A DNA stretch of 64,000 bases from an uncultured Dokdonia sp. (GCF_937910895.1 NZ_CALEMI010000050.1:19155-83154); one strand, 5' to 3'. Shown: positions 42,965 to 52,133, numbered from the stretch's first letter. The notes: generated by a model from the letters alone, not told the origin. Made by a program: numbers and translations.

Positions 42965-43575
42965 TAGTTTGTTGTTTTAGAACGTTTCCCTATCCAATAT
43001 GCAATGAGTGTGAATACCATTCCTAATCCCATGAGATACCCTCCCAATCGCGGATAGGAATACGCATCAAAGTTTAATAACTTTTGATGTCCAAATAGTG
43101 GCGGTTTATAACTCATAGGTGTCCCGTCTGGATTTTGTAGTTTCATAATGGCATTCGGGTCGAGATTTGTTCCATAGTCTATCATCCAGGCATTAAAATC
43201 ATACATTCCCATAATTCCTAAAATGGTCATCAGTACTAGCCATCCTAAAAACCAGTGGTAACTTACTTTGCCAAAAAAACCTAGAAGTCCTATTAAAAAA
43301 CCTAACGCAGCCATACTTCCTATAACGATCGGGAATACCGTGAACTCCCACATTTCATTGGGTTTTGGTATTATTTTCATCCCGATATAGTGGTTAAGCC
43401 CATCAATATTTTGAATATCAAATTCGTTCATTCCTTGAATGCCGTTGATGTAAATATTCATCCCCAAAGGTTCAGGATATTGAGGTGCTCCCAGCATAAT
43501 ATTCCACAACGGGAATTGAAATAAACCCGTTAGTAATAGGGCGCCAAGGATCATAAGAATACTTGCTTTTTTCAT
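42964..43575 (-). CDS. nos-cluster four-helix membrane protein
   Basis: A 203-residue membrane protein with about four hydrophobic segments (5-25, 75-95, 103-122, 170-190). The frame is open to 43632, but those codons are made of the palindrome at 43596-43617 (read RFRES), so Met at 43575 (MKKASILMILGALLL) is chosen. A similar gene sits beside clade II nosZ in other Bacteroidota, perhaps for electron transfer or assembly; no haem motif is visible. Confidence 0.75.
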   Translation of the reverse strand: MKKASILMILGALLLTGLFQFPLWNIMLGAPQYPEPLGMNIYINGIQGMNEFDIQNIDGLNHYIGMKIIPKPNEMWEFTVFPIVIGSMAALGFLIGLLGFFGKVSYHWFLGWLVLMTILGIMGMYDFNAWMIDYGTNLDPNAIMKLQNPDGTPMSYKPPLFGHQKLLNFDAYSYPRLGGYLMGLGMVFTLIAYWIGKRSKTTN

Positions 43576-43595
43576 TAGAATAAGAGTTGTTGAGG

Positions 43596-43617
43596 GTACG
43601 CTTTCGCGAAAGCGTAC
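43596..43617. repeat. TTTCGCGAAA palindrome before the nos membrane gene
   Basis: Perfect 22-base palindrome with GTACGC/GCGTAC arms, within the 5' region of the membrane gene transcript. Confidence 0.9.
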
Positions 43618-43804
43618 TAAGAAAGAATACATATGATACCACTTAGAATGTAAAATCAGATAAAAGAATTTGAATTATGATGTGTTCAAATGAAATAGAA
43701 AATCAAATCATAGCCTTAGTTACGGTTTTATTTTATATTGAAATTTGAATGCAACAGAAACAAATTATTCATCTTATTTTATGTTTTAAGTGGTATAGTA
43801 TAAA

Positions 43805-43830
43805 CAGGCAGCACTCTAAAGAACTGCCTG
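43805..43830 (-). terminator. Possible attenuating hairpin after nosZ
   Basis: CAGGCAG (43805-43811) pairs with CTGCCTG (43824-43830), 12-base loop, 19 bases after the nosZ stop. It may cut expression of nosL-Y relative to nosZ. No second regulated promoter was found in the 216-base gap after it. Confidence 0.6.
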
Positions 43831-43848
43831 CTTACAACCAACCAATCA

Positions 43849-45813
43849 TTAATCTCCATCCAAAGACCAACTTAATTCTATATCAGAATTTGCTGGGGAT
43901 ACTCTGACATATCCTTGCATTTCTTGGTGCAATGCGCTACAAAAATCTGTACAGTAAAAAGGCCATACGCCTACTTGTTTTGGCTCCCAAAGAGAACTCT
44001 TGGTTTGTCCAGGCATGATGAGTAACTCTGAAGTATTCTGACCTATCATAGCAAACCCGTGAGGGACATCAAAATCCTGCTCATGGTTTGTGATATGGAA
44101 GTATACTTTGTCTCCCACTTTTACGCCTTCTATATTATCTGGTGTAAAGTGACTACGGATGGTAGACATATAAATATGCACTTCATTGCCTTTACGTTCT
44201 ACACGCGCTTGGTCTGGACTGGTTACTGCATACGGATGTTTATTCTCATCTAATCGGTATAACTTTTTAGACTTAGGCGCTAATATACTCGCAGGAATTC
44301 CAGCAGCATAATGCGGTTCACCGTGGGTAGGAAAGTCATAAAGAAGTTCCATTTTCTCGCCAGAGATATCATAAATCTGCGCTGAGTGTTCCATCTCTGG
44401 CCCTACAGGTAGATATCTATCTTTGGTAATTTTATTTAAGGCTACGGCATATTTCCCGAAAGGTTTTCTAGAGTTACCACCAGGCACCATAATATGTCCT
44501 ACTGAATAATAGGTAGGTTTTCTGTCAATTACTTCCCAAGTACCTAATTTCCATTTTACGACTTCAGAAGAGATAAAGAAGGTAGTATATGCGTTTCCTT
44601 TGCCATCAAACTCGGTGTGAAGAGGTCCTAAACCACCACTTTTTACCGTACCAGCGAGTACATCTTCAAATTTCAGAATCGGAATCCCATACGCTTCTCC
44701 ATCAAACTTTTTAGCTTCGATGGCTGCAAGCATTCTGTCAAATGAGTGTACCGTTAAATCTGCAGAGAGTTTACCATTACCTATAATATATTCTCCAGAA
44801 GGATCTACATCACAACCATGAGGTGATTTTGGCGTAGGTAAAAAGAAAACGGCACCAGGCACATCCAATGGATTTACGGTAAGTACTTCTTTTTTCATCA
44901 TACTTGTCGCCGAATGTGTAGACTCATCATACACGTTGTGTGCATAATTTGCGGGTACTTTAATACCACCGCCATTATTTACATAGGCTTCAATTTTCTT
45001 CCAGTTGATGGCTGCAATAAAATCCTTATCATTCTGAGAAGAGTTTACTTCCTGTAAAGAATTTGCTTCCTCCGTATTGTAAGTGGTAAAGAAGAACCAA
45101 CCATGGGATTTCCCACGTCCTGGATGAGAAAGATCGTAGTTAAAACCAGGCATTATTATTTGGAATTTAATATCCATGTGTCCGTGTTCTGGATCCACAC
45201 TGATGAAGGATAGTGATCCTTTAAAGTTTCCTTTATATTCATTAATGGGCATATCGCGTTGTGGGATAGGTACTGAAAATCGAGTCCCAGCCACTACATA
45301 TTCGGTGTTTTCAGTAACAAAAGAAGAACTGTGATTACCGGCACTATTAGGGACTTCGATAATTTCTTCGGTTTCAAAAGTGCTTAAACTTATCCTTGCT
45401 ATTCTAGGCGTGTTATTACCGTTAATAAAAATCCAGCGTCCGTCTAGTTCTCCATTGGTTTGAGAGATATCTGGATGGTGAGAATCATCCCAAGGAACAA
45501 AACCGTGAGAGGTTTCTAGCATAGGTTTTGTCTCTTCAGAATAGCCATATCCAGAGGTTGGGAATTGAGAAAAAACAGGAATCTCTTTAAACATTCTGCC
45601 AGATGGTAAGCCGTATACCGTCAAGTTACCGCTGTACCCCCCAGACATAAATGCATAGAATTCATCGTGTTCACCAGGTGCTACATATACTTTTTCTGCG
45701 GCACTAGAGTTTAATGCACCACTTGATGTATTCTGACCATTATTGTTACCACAACTTGTAAGCAACATAAGCGCGCCAAATAATGATAAAAGTTGGAATT
45801 TATATTTTTTCAT
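43849..45813 (-). CDS. nosZ: Nitrous-oxide reductase, clade II (Sec lipoprotein form)
   Basis: A 654-residue enzyme that reduces N2O to N2. The N-terminus is a lipoprotein signal with Cys 21 (LLTSCGNNN), typical of the Sec-dependent clade II enzyme. The propeller domain keeps CuZ His pairs (DDSHHPDIS near 110). The C-terminal CuA site is intact: Cys 621, Cys 625, His 629 and Met 632 in CTDFCSALHQEM. It is the third gene of the operon from 46940; electrons probably come from the cytochrome c two genes upstream. Confidence 0.96.
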   Translation of the reverse strand: MKKYKFQLLSLFGALMLLTSCGNNNGQNTSSGALNSSAAEKVYVAPGEHDEFYAFMSGGYSGNLTVYGLPSGRMFKEIPVFSQFPTSGYGYSEETKPMLETSHGFVPWDDSHHPDISQTNGELDGRWIFINGNNTPRIARISLSTFETEEIIEVPNSAGNHSSSFVTENTEYVVAGTRFSVPIPQRDMPINEYKGNFKGSLSFISVDPEHGHMDIKFQIIMPGFNYDLSHPGRGKSHGWFFFTTYNTEEANSLQEVNSSQNDKDFIAAINWKKIEAYVNNGGGIKVPANYAHNVYDESTHSATSMMKKEVLTVNPLDVPGAVFFLPTPKSPHGCDVDPSGEYIIGNGKLSADLTVHSFDRMLAAIEAKKFDGEAYGIPILKFEDVLAGTVKSGGLGPLHTEFDGKGNAYTTFFISSEVVKWKLGTWEVIDRKPTYYSVGHIMVPGGNSRKPFGKYAVALNKITKDRYLPVGPEMEHSAQIYDISGEKMELLYDFPTHGEPHYAAGIPASILAPKSKKLYRLDENKHPYAVTSPDQARVERKGNEVHIYMSTIRSHFTPDNIEGVKVGDKVYFHITNHEQDFDVPHGFAMIGQNTSELLIMPGQTKSSLWEPKQVGVWPFYCTDFCSALHQEMQGYVRVSPANSDIELSWSLDGD

Positions 45814-45847
45814 TGGTTCTAGTATTTAGTTATTTTCCTGATTGTAA

Positions 45848-46426
45848 TTAATTTGATGTTGGTAGAATGACCTTGTCAACTACATGCACAATACCATTTC
45901 CTGCTTTTATGCTTGCTATTATTTTGGCTCCTCCTACGTATACATCATCTCCTTTTACTTCAACAATAGCATTTGTATCGTCTGCTTGTCCTAGTTTTTT
46001 AAATTTTTTCAAAAAGTTCTTGTCATAATTACCAGCAGTTACATGATGCTTTAATAGGGTTGCGAGCTTTTCCTTATTTTCTGGCTTGAGTAAATCTTCT
46101 ACAGTCCCAGCGGGTAACGCATCAAAAGCTTCATTGGTAGGAGCAAAAACCATTAATGGTCCTGCATTTACGAGTGCATTTTCTAAGCTTGCTGCTTGTA
46201 CTGCAGCCACGAGTGTGGTGTGATCTGGCGAGTCAATCGCTATTTGTAACACATTAGGCGTAGAGCTATCATCATCTATAAACGCTTGACCTTTTTGACT
46301 TTCAGATATAGCTTCTTGAGCTGTTAGAGTAGAAATTGTTTCTTGTTTGGTGTCATTTTTACAACTGTAAAATGTAATAAGAAGTACAATCAATGGGATT
46401 ACTTTACATATTTGGATGGTTTTCAT
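45848..46426 (-). CDS. Fasciclin-domain lipoprotein in the nos operon
   Basis: A 192-residue lipoprotein with lipobox LITFYSCKND (Cys near 22). Residues about 60-190 form a FAS1 domain with conserved LVNAGPLMVFAPTNEAFDALP and LLKHHVTAGNY; the C-terminus is NGIVHVVDKVILP. The presence of FAS1 proteins between the cytochrome and nosZ is a recurring Bacteroidota arrangement; a structural role at the membrane is guessed. Confidence 0.85.
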   Translation of the reverse strand: MKTIQICKVIPLIVLLITFYSCKNDTKQETISTLTAQEAISESQKGQAFIDDDSSTPNVLQIAIDSPDHTTLVAAVQAASLENALVNAGPLMVFAPTNEAFDALPAGTVEDLLKPENKEKLATLLKHHVTAGNYDKNFLKKFKKLGQADDTNAIVEVKGDDVYVGGAKIIASIKAGNGIVHVVDKVILPTSN

Positions 46427-46433
46427 AATACTA

Positions 46434-46940
46434 TTATTTTAAGGTTCGGAAATACTCTAGAATGTCTCTGGCTTGCTGTTCTGTCAGATTTTGATTTGCC
46501 ATTGCCGCGCCATTAAACTCGACCAGCAAGTCTTTTGCACATTGATCTTCTTCGGTCATTAATTTTGGATCTAAAATCATGTTCATGATCCATTCTGGAC
46601 TTCTACGTTCTAAAATTCCTGTAGGATTTGGACCTATAAAACGTTTTGTCGTCTTGTGACAGGCGGTACAGTTGGTTTTAAAAAGAGCAGCTCCTCTTTC
46701 TACCATAGCGTTATCTATGGTTGCGTCAAGTGTTAATGACGTAATTTTTCCGACTCCTTTATTCTCTAGAGTTATTCTCTTAGAGGCAGGAACTTCATTA
46801 GATACGGGAGTCTCTTTTTTAGTTTCAACATTTGTCTTTTGTCCAATTTGAATTTTTTCTTTCTGTTTCTCCTCTTTACCCCCACAGCTTATTAGGAGTC
46901 CTAATGCTAAGAGAAAGGATGCTTTGATTATGTTATTCAT
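46434..46940 (-). CDS. Monohaem cytochrome c lipoprotein, nos operon head gene
   Basis: A 168-residue lipoprotein with Cys near 19 (LLISCGGKE), a Lys/Glu-rich linker to about 75, and a class I cytochrome domain with CTACH at 91-95 and Met ligand candidates near 133 and 150 (AAMANQNLTEQQ). It is the probable electron donor to NosZ. It is the first gene of the operon, with a 74-base leader from the site at 47019-47061. Confidence 0.88.
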   Translation of the reverse strand: MNNIIKASFLLALGLLISCGGKEEKQKEKIQIGQKTNVETKKETPVSNEVPASKRITLENKGVGKITSLTLDATIDNAMVERGAALFKTNCTACHKTTKRFIGPNPTGILERRSPEWIMNMILDPKLMTEEDQCAKDLLVEFNGAAMANQNLTEQQARDILEYFRTLK

Positions 46941-47018
46941 GTGTATCGTATTAGGTATTTTAAAAAATCAGTTGACATTAGTGTGGTAATGATCAAAAGG
47001 ACCCTCCTATTGATATGC

Positions 47019-47061
47019 CAAAATTAGAGGACAAAATTGTCTGAAAATATGATATTCATCA
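47019..47061 (-). promoter_or_regulatory. FNR/CRP-type operator plus -7 box for the nos operon
   Basis: Minus strand: dyad TGATGAATATCA (47061-47050), perfect -7 box TAATTTTG (47026-47019), 35-base offset; predicted start 47014. The divergent side has a second TAATTTTG at 47071-47078 pointing to the dead Rrf2 gene. Confidence 0.87.
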
Positions 47062-47081
47062 TAATTCGGATAATTTTGTCC
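47029..47081. promoter_or_regulatory. Wide inverted repeat centred on the FNR-type dyad
   Basis: GGACAAAATT (47029-47038) and AATTTTGTCC (47072-47081) are exact inverted copies. Their centre (47055) coincides with that of the inner dyad (47055.5). The left arm also contains the small palindrome GACAAAATTGTC. This could be a former operator for the Rrf2 protein encoded next door. Confidence 0.6.
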
Positions 47082-47115
47082 TTTATACTTGTAGTACTCA
47101 AGTATAAGAAGAAAC

Positions 47116-47549
47116 ATGTTTTCTAAGGCCTGCGAATACGGAATACGATTCTTGATATTCATTACTATGAAATCTAGTAATGGGGAGCGCGTAAACCTTA
47201 CTGATATTTCCAAAGTAATTAATTCTCCCAGTGCTTTTACGGCTAAAATTTTATAAAAACTTGTAAAAGCTAATATCATTATATCCGTAAAAGAACCTCA
47301 CGGGGTTTTCAAATTTCTAAAGAAACTATAGATACCATTAGACTTAGTGATGTTGTAGAAGCTGTAAACGATGATAGGCTATATAACGGTTGTGACTTGG
47401 GACTTGAACAATGCAACAAACTAAAAATATGTCTACTACACGAGCGCTTTAAGGAAGTAAGAAGAGAGCTTAAAATGATGCTAGAAGAAACCACCTTAAA
47501 AGGTCTTACTGATCAATTAGAAAATGGCACTGGCTTTTTTAAAATATAA
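47116..47549 (+). pseudogene. Broken Rrf2-family regulator (NsrR/IscR-like)
   Basis: From ATG 47116 the frame reads MFSKACEYGIRFLIFITM..., an Rrf2 winged-helix start, and stops at TAA (47254-47256) where a Gln codon (CAA) is expected. After the stop the same frame gives KLVKANIIISVKEPHGVF, then a one-base loss near 47311 shifts to TIRLSDVVEAVNDD... and the cluster-binding Cys segment GCDLGLEQCNKLKICLLH, ending at TAA 47549. So it has one nonsense change and one frameshift, and the three Cys are still recognisable. Rrf2 proteins beside nos genes often sense NO. Sequencing error cannot explain both changes easily. Confidence 0.85.
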
Positions 47550-47568
47550 TAACATTTGCTTCAAAAGT

Positions 47569-47825
47569 ATGACAACATTAAAAGAACAAGCGATAAGACA
47601 GTCTGTTCTTTAAAATTTTAGAACTGCCGCTGTATTTTTAAAATAGGGTATTGATTTTTGTTGCAAAGTCAATAAACTATCATATCGCTTTTTCAAATAC
47701 TTGAAGAATTTAAAAAAGAGGCCCACTTACATATCCATTTAGAAAATAATATCTTTTTTCTTGAAATAATGAAATTGGAGAAAATGGATCTAAAAAAACA
47801 GCTACTCTATTTTTTAAAATCATAG
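47569..47825 (+). pseudogene. Remnant of a RIC/ScdA/YtfE iron-sulfur repair gene
   Basis: The first frame reads MTTLKEQAIRQSVL-stop-NFRTAAVFLK-stop-GIDFCCK, the DUF542 N-terminus of RIC di-iron repair proteins with two stops. After a shift, ILEEFKKEAHLHIHLENNIF appears, the C-terminal HxHxxxEN metal-binding helix of the same family. The middle (about 130 codons) is missing. Together with the broken Rrf2 gene it marks the loss of an NO-stress pair beside nos. Confidence 0.8.
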
Positions 47826-48235
47826 GAGTTACTTTCTTTTCAGAGGAATGTCATCTATATGTAAACTAAATCTCTCTGCATAGACATTACAGGGCTCATG
47901 CTCCAAAACTGAGATAAATTAATAATCTTCGAGACAAGCTTACTAGGTTTTAAATGAAACATAATTTATAAATTTCCGAAGCAAGCTTTAATGTATTGGA
48001 TCCGATCTAATATTTAGGACAAGCCTTAAATCCCTCTGAAAAAGTAGGATTAATTCTACTAACTCTTTCAAGGAGTTGCGTAGCAACAAATTTAAAACAG
48101 CGTTACCCTAATAAATGGGAATTAAATGATCTAAGTCATATCTTTACAGTACCTTTTTTAGATGATCTACACCATTTTTTTCATCCTAAGGAGATCGTCA
48201 TTTTTATCTAATAGATTTTTAGAGTTTTGAACACT
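47826..48235 (+). pseudogene. Decayed region, possible third gene remnant
   Basis: About 400 bases without a complete gene. From about 48018 to 48210 one frame is open and reads LGQALNPSEKVGLILL, then RYPNKWELNDLSHIF and HHFFHPKEIVIFI before a stop, with normal amino acid make-up but no start codon. I do not recognise it. It may be the tail of a gene lost with the two upstream pseudogenes. Confidence 0.4.
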
Positions 48236-48261
48236 ACTAGTCAAAAAGTTCCATTAAATTA

Positions 48262-50355
48262 ATGAACAAAGCTATATATATTGCTACTACCGAGTCCAAT
48301 AGTGGTAAGTCAATCGTTTCCCTTGGGCTTATGTATTTATTACTCAGAAAGGTCGCAAAAGTAGGGTATTTTAGACCTATTATCGATGACTTCGAACCTG
48401 GAGAAACCGATAATCATATCCATACAATCACCTCTTATTTTAATTTGGATTTAAAATTTGAAGAAGCCTATGCATTCAAGAGAAGTGAGGTGATTCGGAA
48501 AATAAATGAGGATAAAGATGACCAAATCATTAGCACGATTATTAAAAAATACAAGGCTATAGAAAAACGCTTTGATTTTGTAATTGTAGAGGGCACCAGT
48601 TTTTCGGGTCAAGGATCTATGATCGAACTCGACATCAATGTTTTAATTGCACGGAATTTGGGTATTCCCGTCATCATTCTATCTAGCGGTGTAGGAAAAA
48701 CACTGGAAGAACTTATTGGAGATTTACAAATTGCATACGACTTATTTAAGGACAAAGAAGTGGAGGTGGTGTCTATTATCGCGAACAAAGTAGTTCCTGA
48801 AAATCAAAAACGAGTCGTGATCGCACTGAAAAAACAGTTACCTTCAAAAGTGGTCGTGAATGCTATTCCGCTCAATCCTGTTTTGGCAAACCCATCGATT
48901 AATGAAATTGTCAAAGCATTTGATGCCAAGGTACTGTTTGGAAAAGAATTTTTAGATAATCAAGCAGGATACTTTAGCGTGGGTGCTATGCAGTTACGCA
49001 ACTATCTTACCCATTTAAAAGCAAATGGTCTGGTCATTACGCCAGGAGATCGTGCCGATATTATCTTAGGAGCATTGCAAGCAAATGTGTCGGCAAATTA
49101 TCCATCTATATCAGGAATCATACTTACTGGAGGGTTAGTACCCGAAGACTCCATTAGTAAACTCATAGAAGGTTTATCAGACGTTGTTCCTATCATATCT
49201 GTTCAAGGAGGGACGTTTTCTGTCACCAATAAGATAGGAGCCATTAGATCACAGATTTATGCAAAAAATACGCAAAAGATACTAACGTCGATTCGTGATT
49301 TTGAGAACTATGTCCATGTAGAGGCTTTGATAGAGCGTTTAATTACTTTTGAGCCGAGCGGGATTACACCTAGAATGTTTCAGTATAACTTATTGCAAAA
49401 GGCAAGAGTCCATAAAAAGCATATTGTATTACCAGAAGGAACAGACGAGCGTATTCTAAGAGCCACAAAACAGTTAATTGATCAGGATATTGTGACTATC
49501 ACGTTGCTGGGCGATAAAAATGAAATAGAAACAAAACTGGGAATCTTAGATCTAGATCTGAATCTTGATAAGATCAATATTATTAATCCTAGTGAATCTG
49601 TTTATTTTGACGCTTTCGCGAAAGCGTTATATGAACTACGAAAACACAAGAATGTAAATCTTGCCATGGCACGTGACCTCATGGAAGACGTCTCCTATTT
49701 TGGAACCATGATGGTGTATATGGGGAAGGCAGATGGGATGGTTTCTGGAGCGGTACATACAACGCAACATACGATTCTTCCTGCGCTTCAGTTTATTAAG
49801 ACAAAGCCAGGAGTTGCTTTGGTTTCTTCTGTGTTTTTTATGTGTTTAGAAGATCGTGTGAGCATTTATGGAGATTGTGCGATTAACCCTAATCCTACAG
49901 CAGAACAATTGGCAGAAATCGCTATCTCTTCTGCTGGTACGAGTGTGGCTTTTGGTATTGAACCTAAAATAGCTATGTTATCCTACTCCTCTGGTACTTC
50001 TGGAATAGGTGAAGATGTAGAACGCGTACGAAAAGCAACAGAAATAGTAAAACAAAAACGCCCTGACCTAAAAGTAGAAGGACCTATTCAATACGATGCC
50101 GCAGTAGATATGCAAGTGGGTCAAACCAAAATGCCTAATTCTGAAGTTGCAGGACAAGCCAATGTGTTTATATTTCCTGATCTCAACACAGGAAACAATA
50201 CTTATAAAGCGGTGCAAAGAGAGACAAAAGCACTGGCGATCGGTCCTATCATACAAGGATTGAATAAACCCGTTAATGATCTAAGTCGGGGGTGTACGGT
50301 GGATGATATTTTTAATACAGTTATTGTTACTGCTATTCAAGCACAGGATATATAA
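48262..50355 (+). CDS. pta: Phosphate acetyltransferase, long form
   Basis: A 697-residue enzyme joining acetyl-CoA and phosphate to acetyl phosphate. It has a P-loop-like N-terminal domain (ATTESNSGKS, residues 8-17), a DRTGG regulatory domain (about 215-330) and the catalytic PTA domain (about 370-690; LPEGTDERILRA, VSGAVHTTQHT, SYSSGTSGIG). The palindrome at 49610-49627 is read as DAFAKAL inside the catalytic domain and is evidently tolerated. ackA follows after 69 bases. No FNR-type site with the standard layout is present upstream. Confidence 0.95.
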   Translation: MNKAIYIATTESNSGKSIVSLGLMYLLLRKVAKVGYFRPIIDDFEPGETDNHIHTITSYFNLDLKFEEAYAFKRSEVIRKINEDKDDQIISTIIKKYKAIEKRFDFVIVEGTSFSGQGSMIELDINVLIARNLGIPVIILSSGVGKTLEELIGDLQIAYDLFKDKEVEVVSIIANKVVPENQKRVVIALKKQLPSKVVVNAIPLNPVLANPSINEIVKAFDAKVLFGKEFLDNQAGYFSVGAMQLRNYLTHLKANGLVITPGDRADIILGALQANVSANYPSISGIILTGGLVPEDSISKLIEGLSDVVPIISVQGGTFSVTNKIGAIRSQIYAKNTQKILTSIRDFENYVHVEALIERLITFEPSGITPRMFQYNLLQKARVHKKHIVLPEGTDERILRATKQLIDQDIVTITLLGDKNEIETKLGILDLDLNLDKINIINPSESVYFDAFAKALYELRKHKNVNLAMARDLMEDVSYFGTMMVYMGKADGMVSGAVHTTQHTILPALQFIKTKPGVALVSSVFFMCLEDRVSIYGDCAINPNPTAEQLAEIAISSAGTSVAFGIEPKIAMLSYSSGTSGIGEDVERVRKATEIVKQKRPDLKVEGPIQYDAAVDMQVGQTKMPNSEVAGQANVFIFPDLNTGNNTYKAVQRETKALAIGPIIQGLNKPVNDLSRGCTVDDIFNTVIVTAIQAQDI
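49610..49627. repeat. TTTCGCGAAA palindrome inside pta
   Basis: Perfect 18-base palindrome ACGCTTTCGCGAAAGCGT, in frame, read AFAKA. Confidence 0.92.
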
Positions 50356-50424
50356 ATCTGAAGTATGTATTAGAAAATCTATTATACTTTTAATACATAA
50401 TACAGGTTAAACAAAAGAATCAAC

Positions 50425-51609
50425 ATGAATATATTAGTCATTAACTCGGGAAGTTCGTCTATAAAATTTCAGGGTATTGAGATGCCTTCAGAAAAAGTGA
50501 TATGTAAAGGGATTGTCGAGCAAATAGGTTCTGCAAACGCTCGCCTTAGCTATAATACAAATCATATTAATATTCAGGAAACAGGCGGATTAGAAACACA
50601 TAAAGATAGTTTACAAAGAGTTGTAAGCTTATTGCTAGACCCTGAAAAAGGAGTGATTAAGCAGATAAGTGACATTCACATGGTGGGGCATCGTGTTGTG
50701 CATGGTGGGAATTCATTTTCAAAGACTACGATCATTAATGCTGAAGTGAAGGAAAAAATTAAACAGTACGCATCCTTAGCTCCTCTGCATAATCCTCATA
50801 ATCTTCAAGGTATTCTGCTTGCAGAACACCTATTCCCTTCTGTAAAACAAGTGGCGGTATTTGATACTGCCTTTCATCAAACCATTCCGTTAGTAGCTCA
50901 AAAATATGCGATTCCTAATATGTTTTTTACAGAACATCAGATACAGGTATATGGCTTTCACGGAACTAGTCATAAGTATGTTTCTGAAAGAGCGATTGAT
51001 TACTTGAAATTGGAAAAATCAAAAATCATCTCTATTCATTTAGGGAATGGTTGCAGTATGACAGCTATTGTTGATGGTAAAAGTATAGATCATAGTTTAG
51101 GATTTACGCCCTCTACGGGTCTCATTATGGGTTCTCGAAGTGGTGATATAGATCATTCGATCATTTTTTATATGGTAAATAATCTAGGTTATAGCGTAAA
51201 CGACGTTGAAAATTTGCTCAACAAAGAAAGCGGAATGTTAGGTCTTACAGGTTATAATGATCTTAGAGATATTCAAGCTGGGGTTGAAAAAGGAAATACA
51301 AACTGTATCCTTGCGATGGAGATAAATGCGTATCGCATTAAAAAGTACATAGGCTCTTATGCATCAATAATGAATGGGTTGGATGCTATTATATTTACCG
51401 CAGGAATTGGTGAGAATTCTAGTATGTTGAGAAAAATGGTGTGTTCAAATTTAGACTATTTAGGAATAGCGATAGATCATTCTAAAAACGAGGAAGTAGC
51501 TAAAGAAATAAGAGAGATCAACACCTCTTTATCCAAAGTAAAAATACTAGTCATTCCTACCAATGAAGAATTAGAAATCGCTAAGCAGGCTTATGAATTA
51601 CTTGAATAA
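50425..51609 (+). CDS. ackA: Acetate kinase
   Basis: A 394-residue ASKHA-fold kinase that makes ATP from acetyl phosphate and ADP, giving acetate. Signatures: VINSGSSSIKFQ (5-16), GHRVVHGG, FDTAFHQTIP, YGFHGTSHKYVS and TAGIGENSS. With pta it yields ATP by substrate-level phosphorylation when respiration is limited. A weak stem (TATGTATTA at 50364-50372 with TAATACATA at 50391-50399) lies between pta and ackA; both probably share a message. Confidence 0.96.
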   Translation: MNILVINSGSSSIKFQGIEMPSEKVICKGIVEQIGSANARLSYNTNHINIQETGGLETHKDSLQRVVSLLLDPEKGVIKQISDIHMVGHRVVHGGNSFSKTTIINAEVKEKIKQYASLAPLHNPHNLQGILLAEHLFPSVKQVAVFDTAFHQTIPLVAQKYAIPNMFFTEHQIQVYGFHGTSHKYVSERAIDYLKLEKSKIISIHLGNGCSMTAIVDGKSIDHSLGFTPSTGLIMGSRSGDIDHSIIFYMVNNLGYSVNDVENLLNKESGMLGLTGYNDLRDIQAGVEKGNTNCILAMEINAYRIKKYIGSYASIMNGLDAIIFTAGIGENSSMLRKMVCSNLDYLGIAIDHSKNEEVAKEIREINTSLSKVKILVIPTNEELEIAKQAYELLE

Positions 51610-51700
51610 ATCAAACCTATTTACCAAAATATAATGCAGACTTCAATCTTCAAATAGGAAGCATCTCAGCCTAGAGTTTTGAAGTATTTTTCAGACTGTT

Positions 51701-52114
51701 TCAACCCTTGTTGGTTGTCCTTCTTCCTCTTGTTTCTCTTGTGGTTGAGGTTCTACTATACCTAGGAGTATGGGAATGATTTTCTCTATGGTATGTTTGA
51801 ATATTACGTTCCCTATATCCTTTCACACGCACAAATTTACTTCGATTGAGGTTAATGCTTCTATATCTAGGTGGAAGTACATCTACTCGAGTCCAGACGT
51901 AATTTTCTAAGTATATATAGTGCCTTGCTGAAAGATCATAGTAGATAAAGTAATCAGGAAAATATACATAACGTACAGATTGAATTCTATCTGGATAAAA
52001 CCATGCTGGAGGTGGATTCTGAGGGTATGGAGAGATAATAATGGGTCCGCAACTTACCAAAAGCAATACGCTAGATAGTATGATAACAACTAATGATGGT
52101 TTACTTTTTTTCAT
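51701..52114 (-). CDS. Small lipoprotein with a basic tail
   Basis: A 137-residue lipoprotein (lipobox LLLVSCGPII, Cys near 22). The middle is rich in Tyr and Pro (SVRYVYFPDYFIYYDLSARH) and the last 30 residues are strongly basic with Arg and Thr (TSTTRETRGRRTTNKG). The Tyr-rich core resembles small YXWGXW-type or related lipoproteins without a known role. It has a near-consensus regulated promoter 15 bases before the ATG. Confidence 0.7.
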   Translation of the reverse strand: MKKSKPSLVVIILSSVLLLVSCGPIIISPYPQNPPPAWFYPDRIQSVRYVYFPDYFIYYDLSARHYIYLENYVWTRVDVLPPRYRSINLNRSKFVRVKGYRERNIQTYHRENHSHTPRYSRTSTTRETRGRRTTNKG

Positions 52115-52133
52115 GACGAGTTCATTTAGACTG

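Noticed and set aside
48189..48229. Possible FNR-type site before pta
   Set aside because: Only one half-site (GTCA) and no TAnnTTTR box at the matching place; the standard layout is not met.
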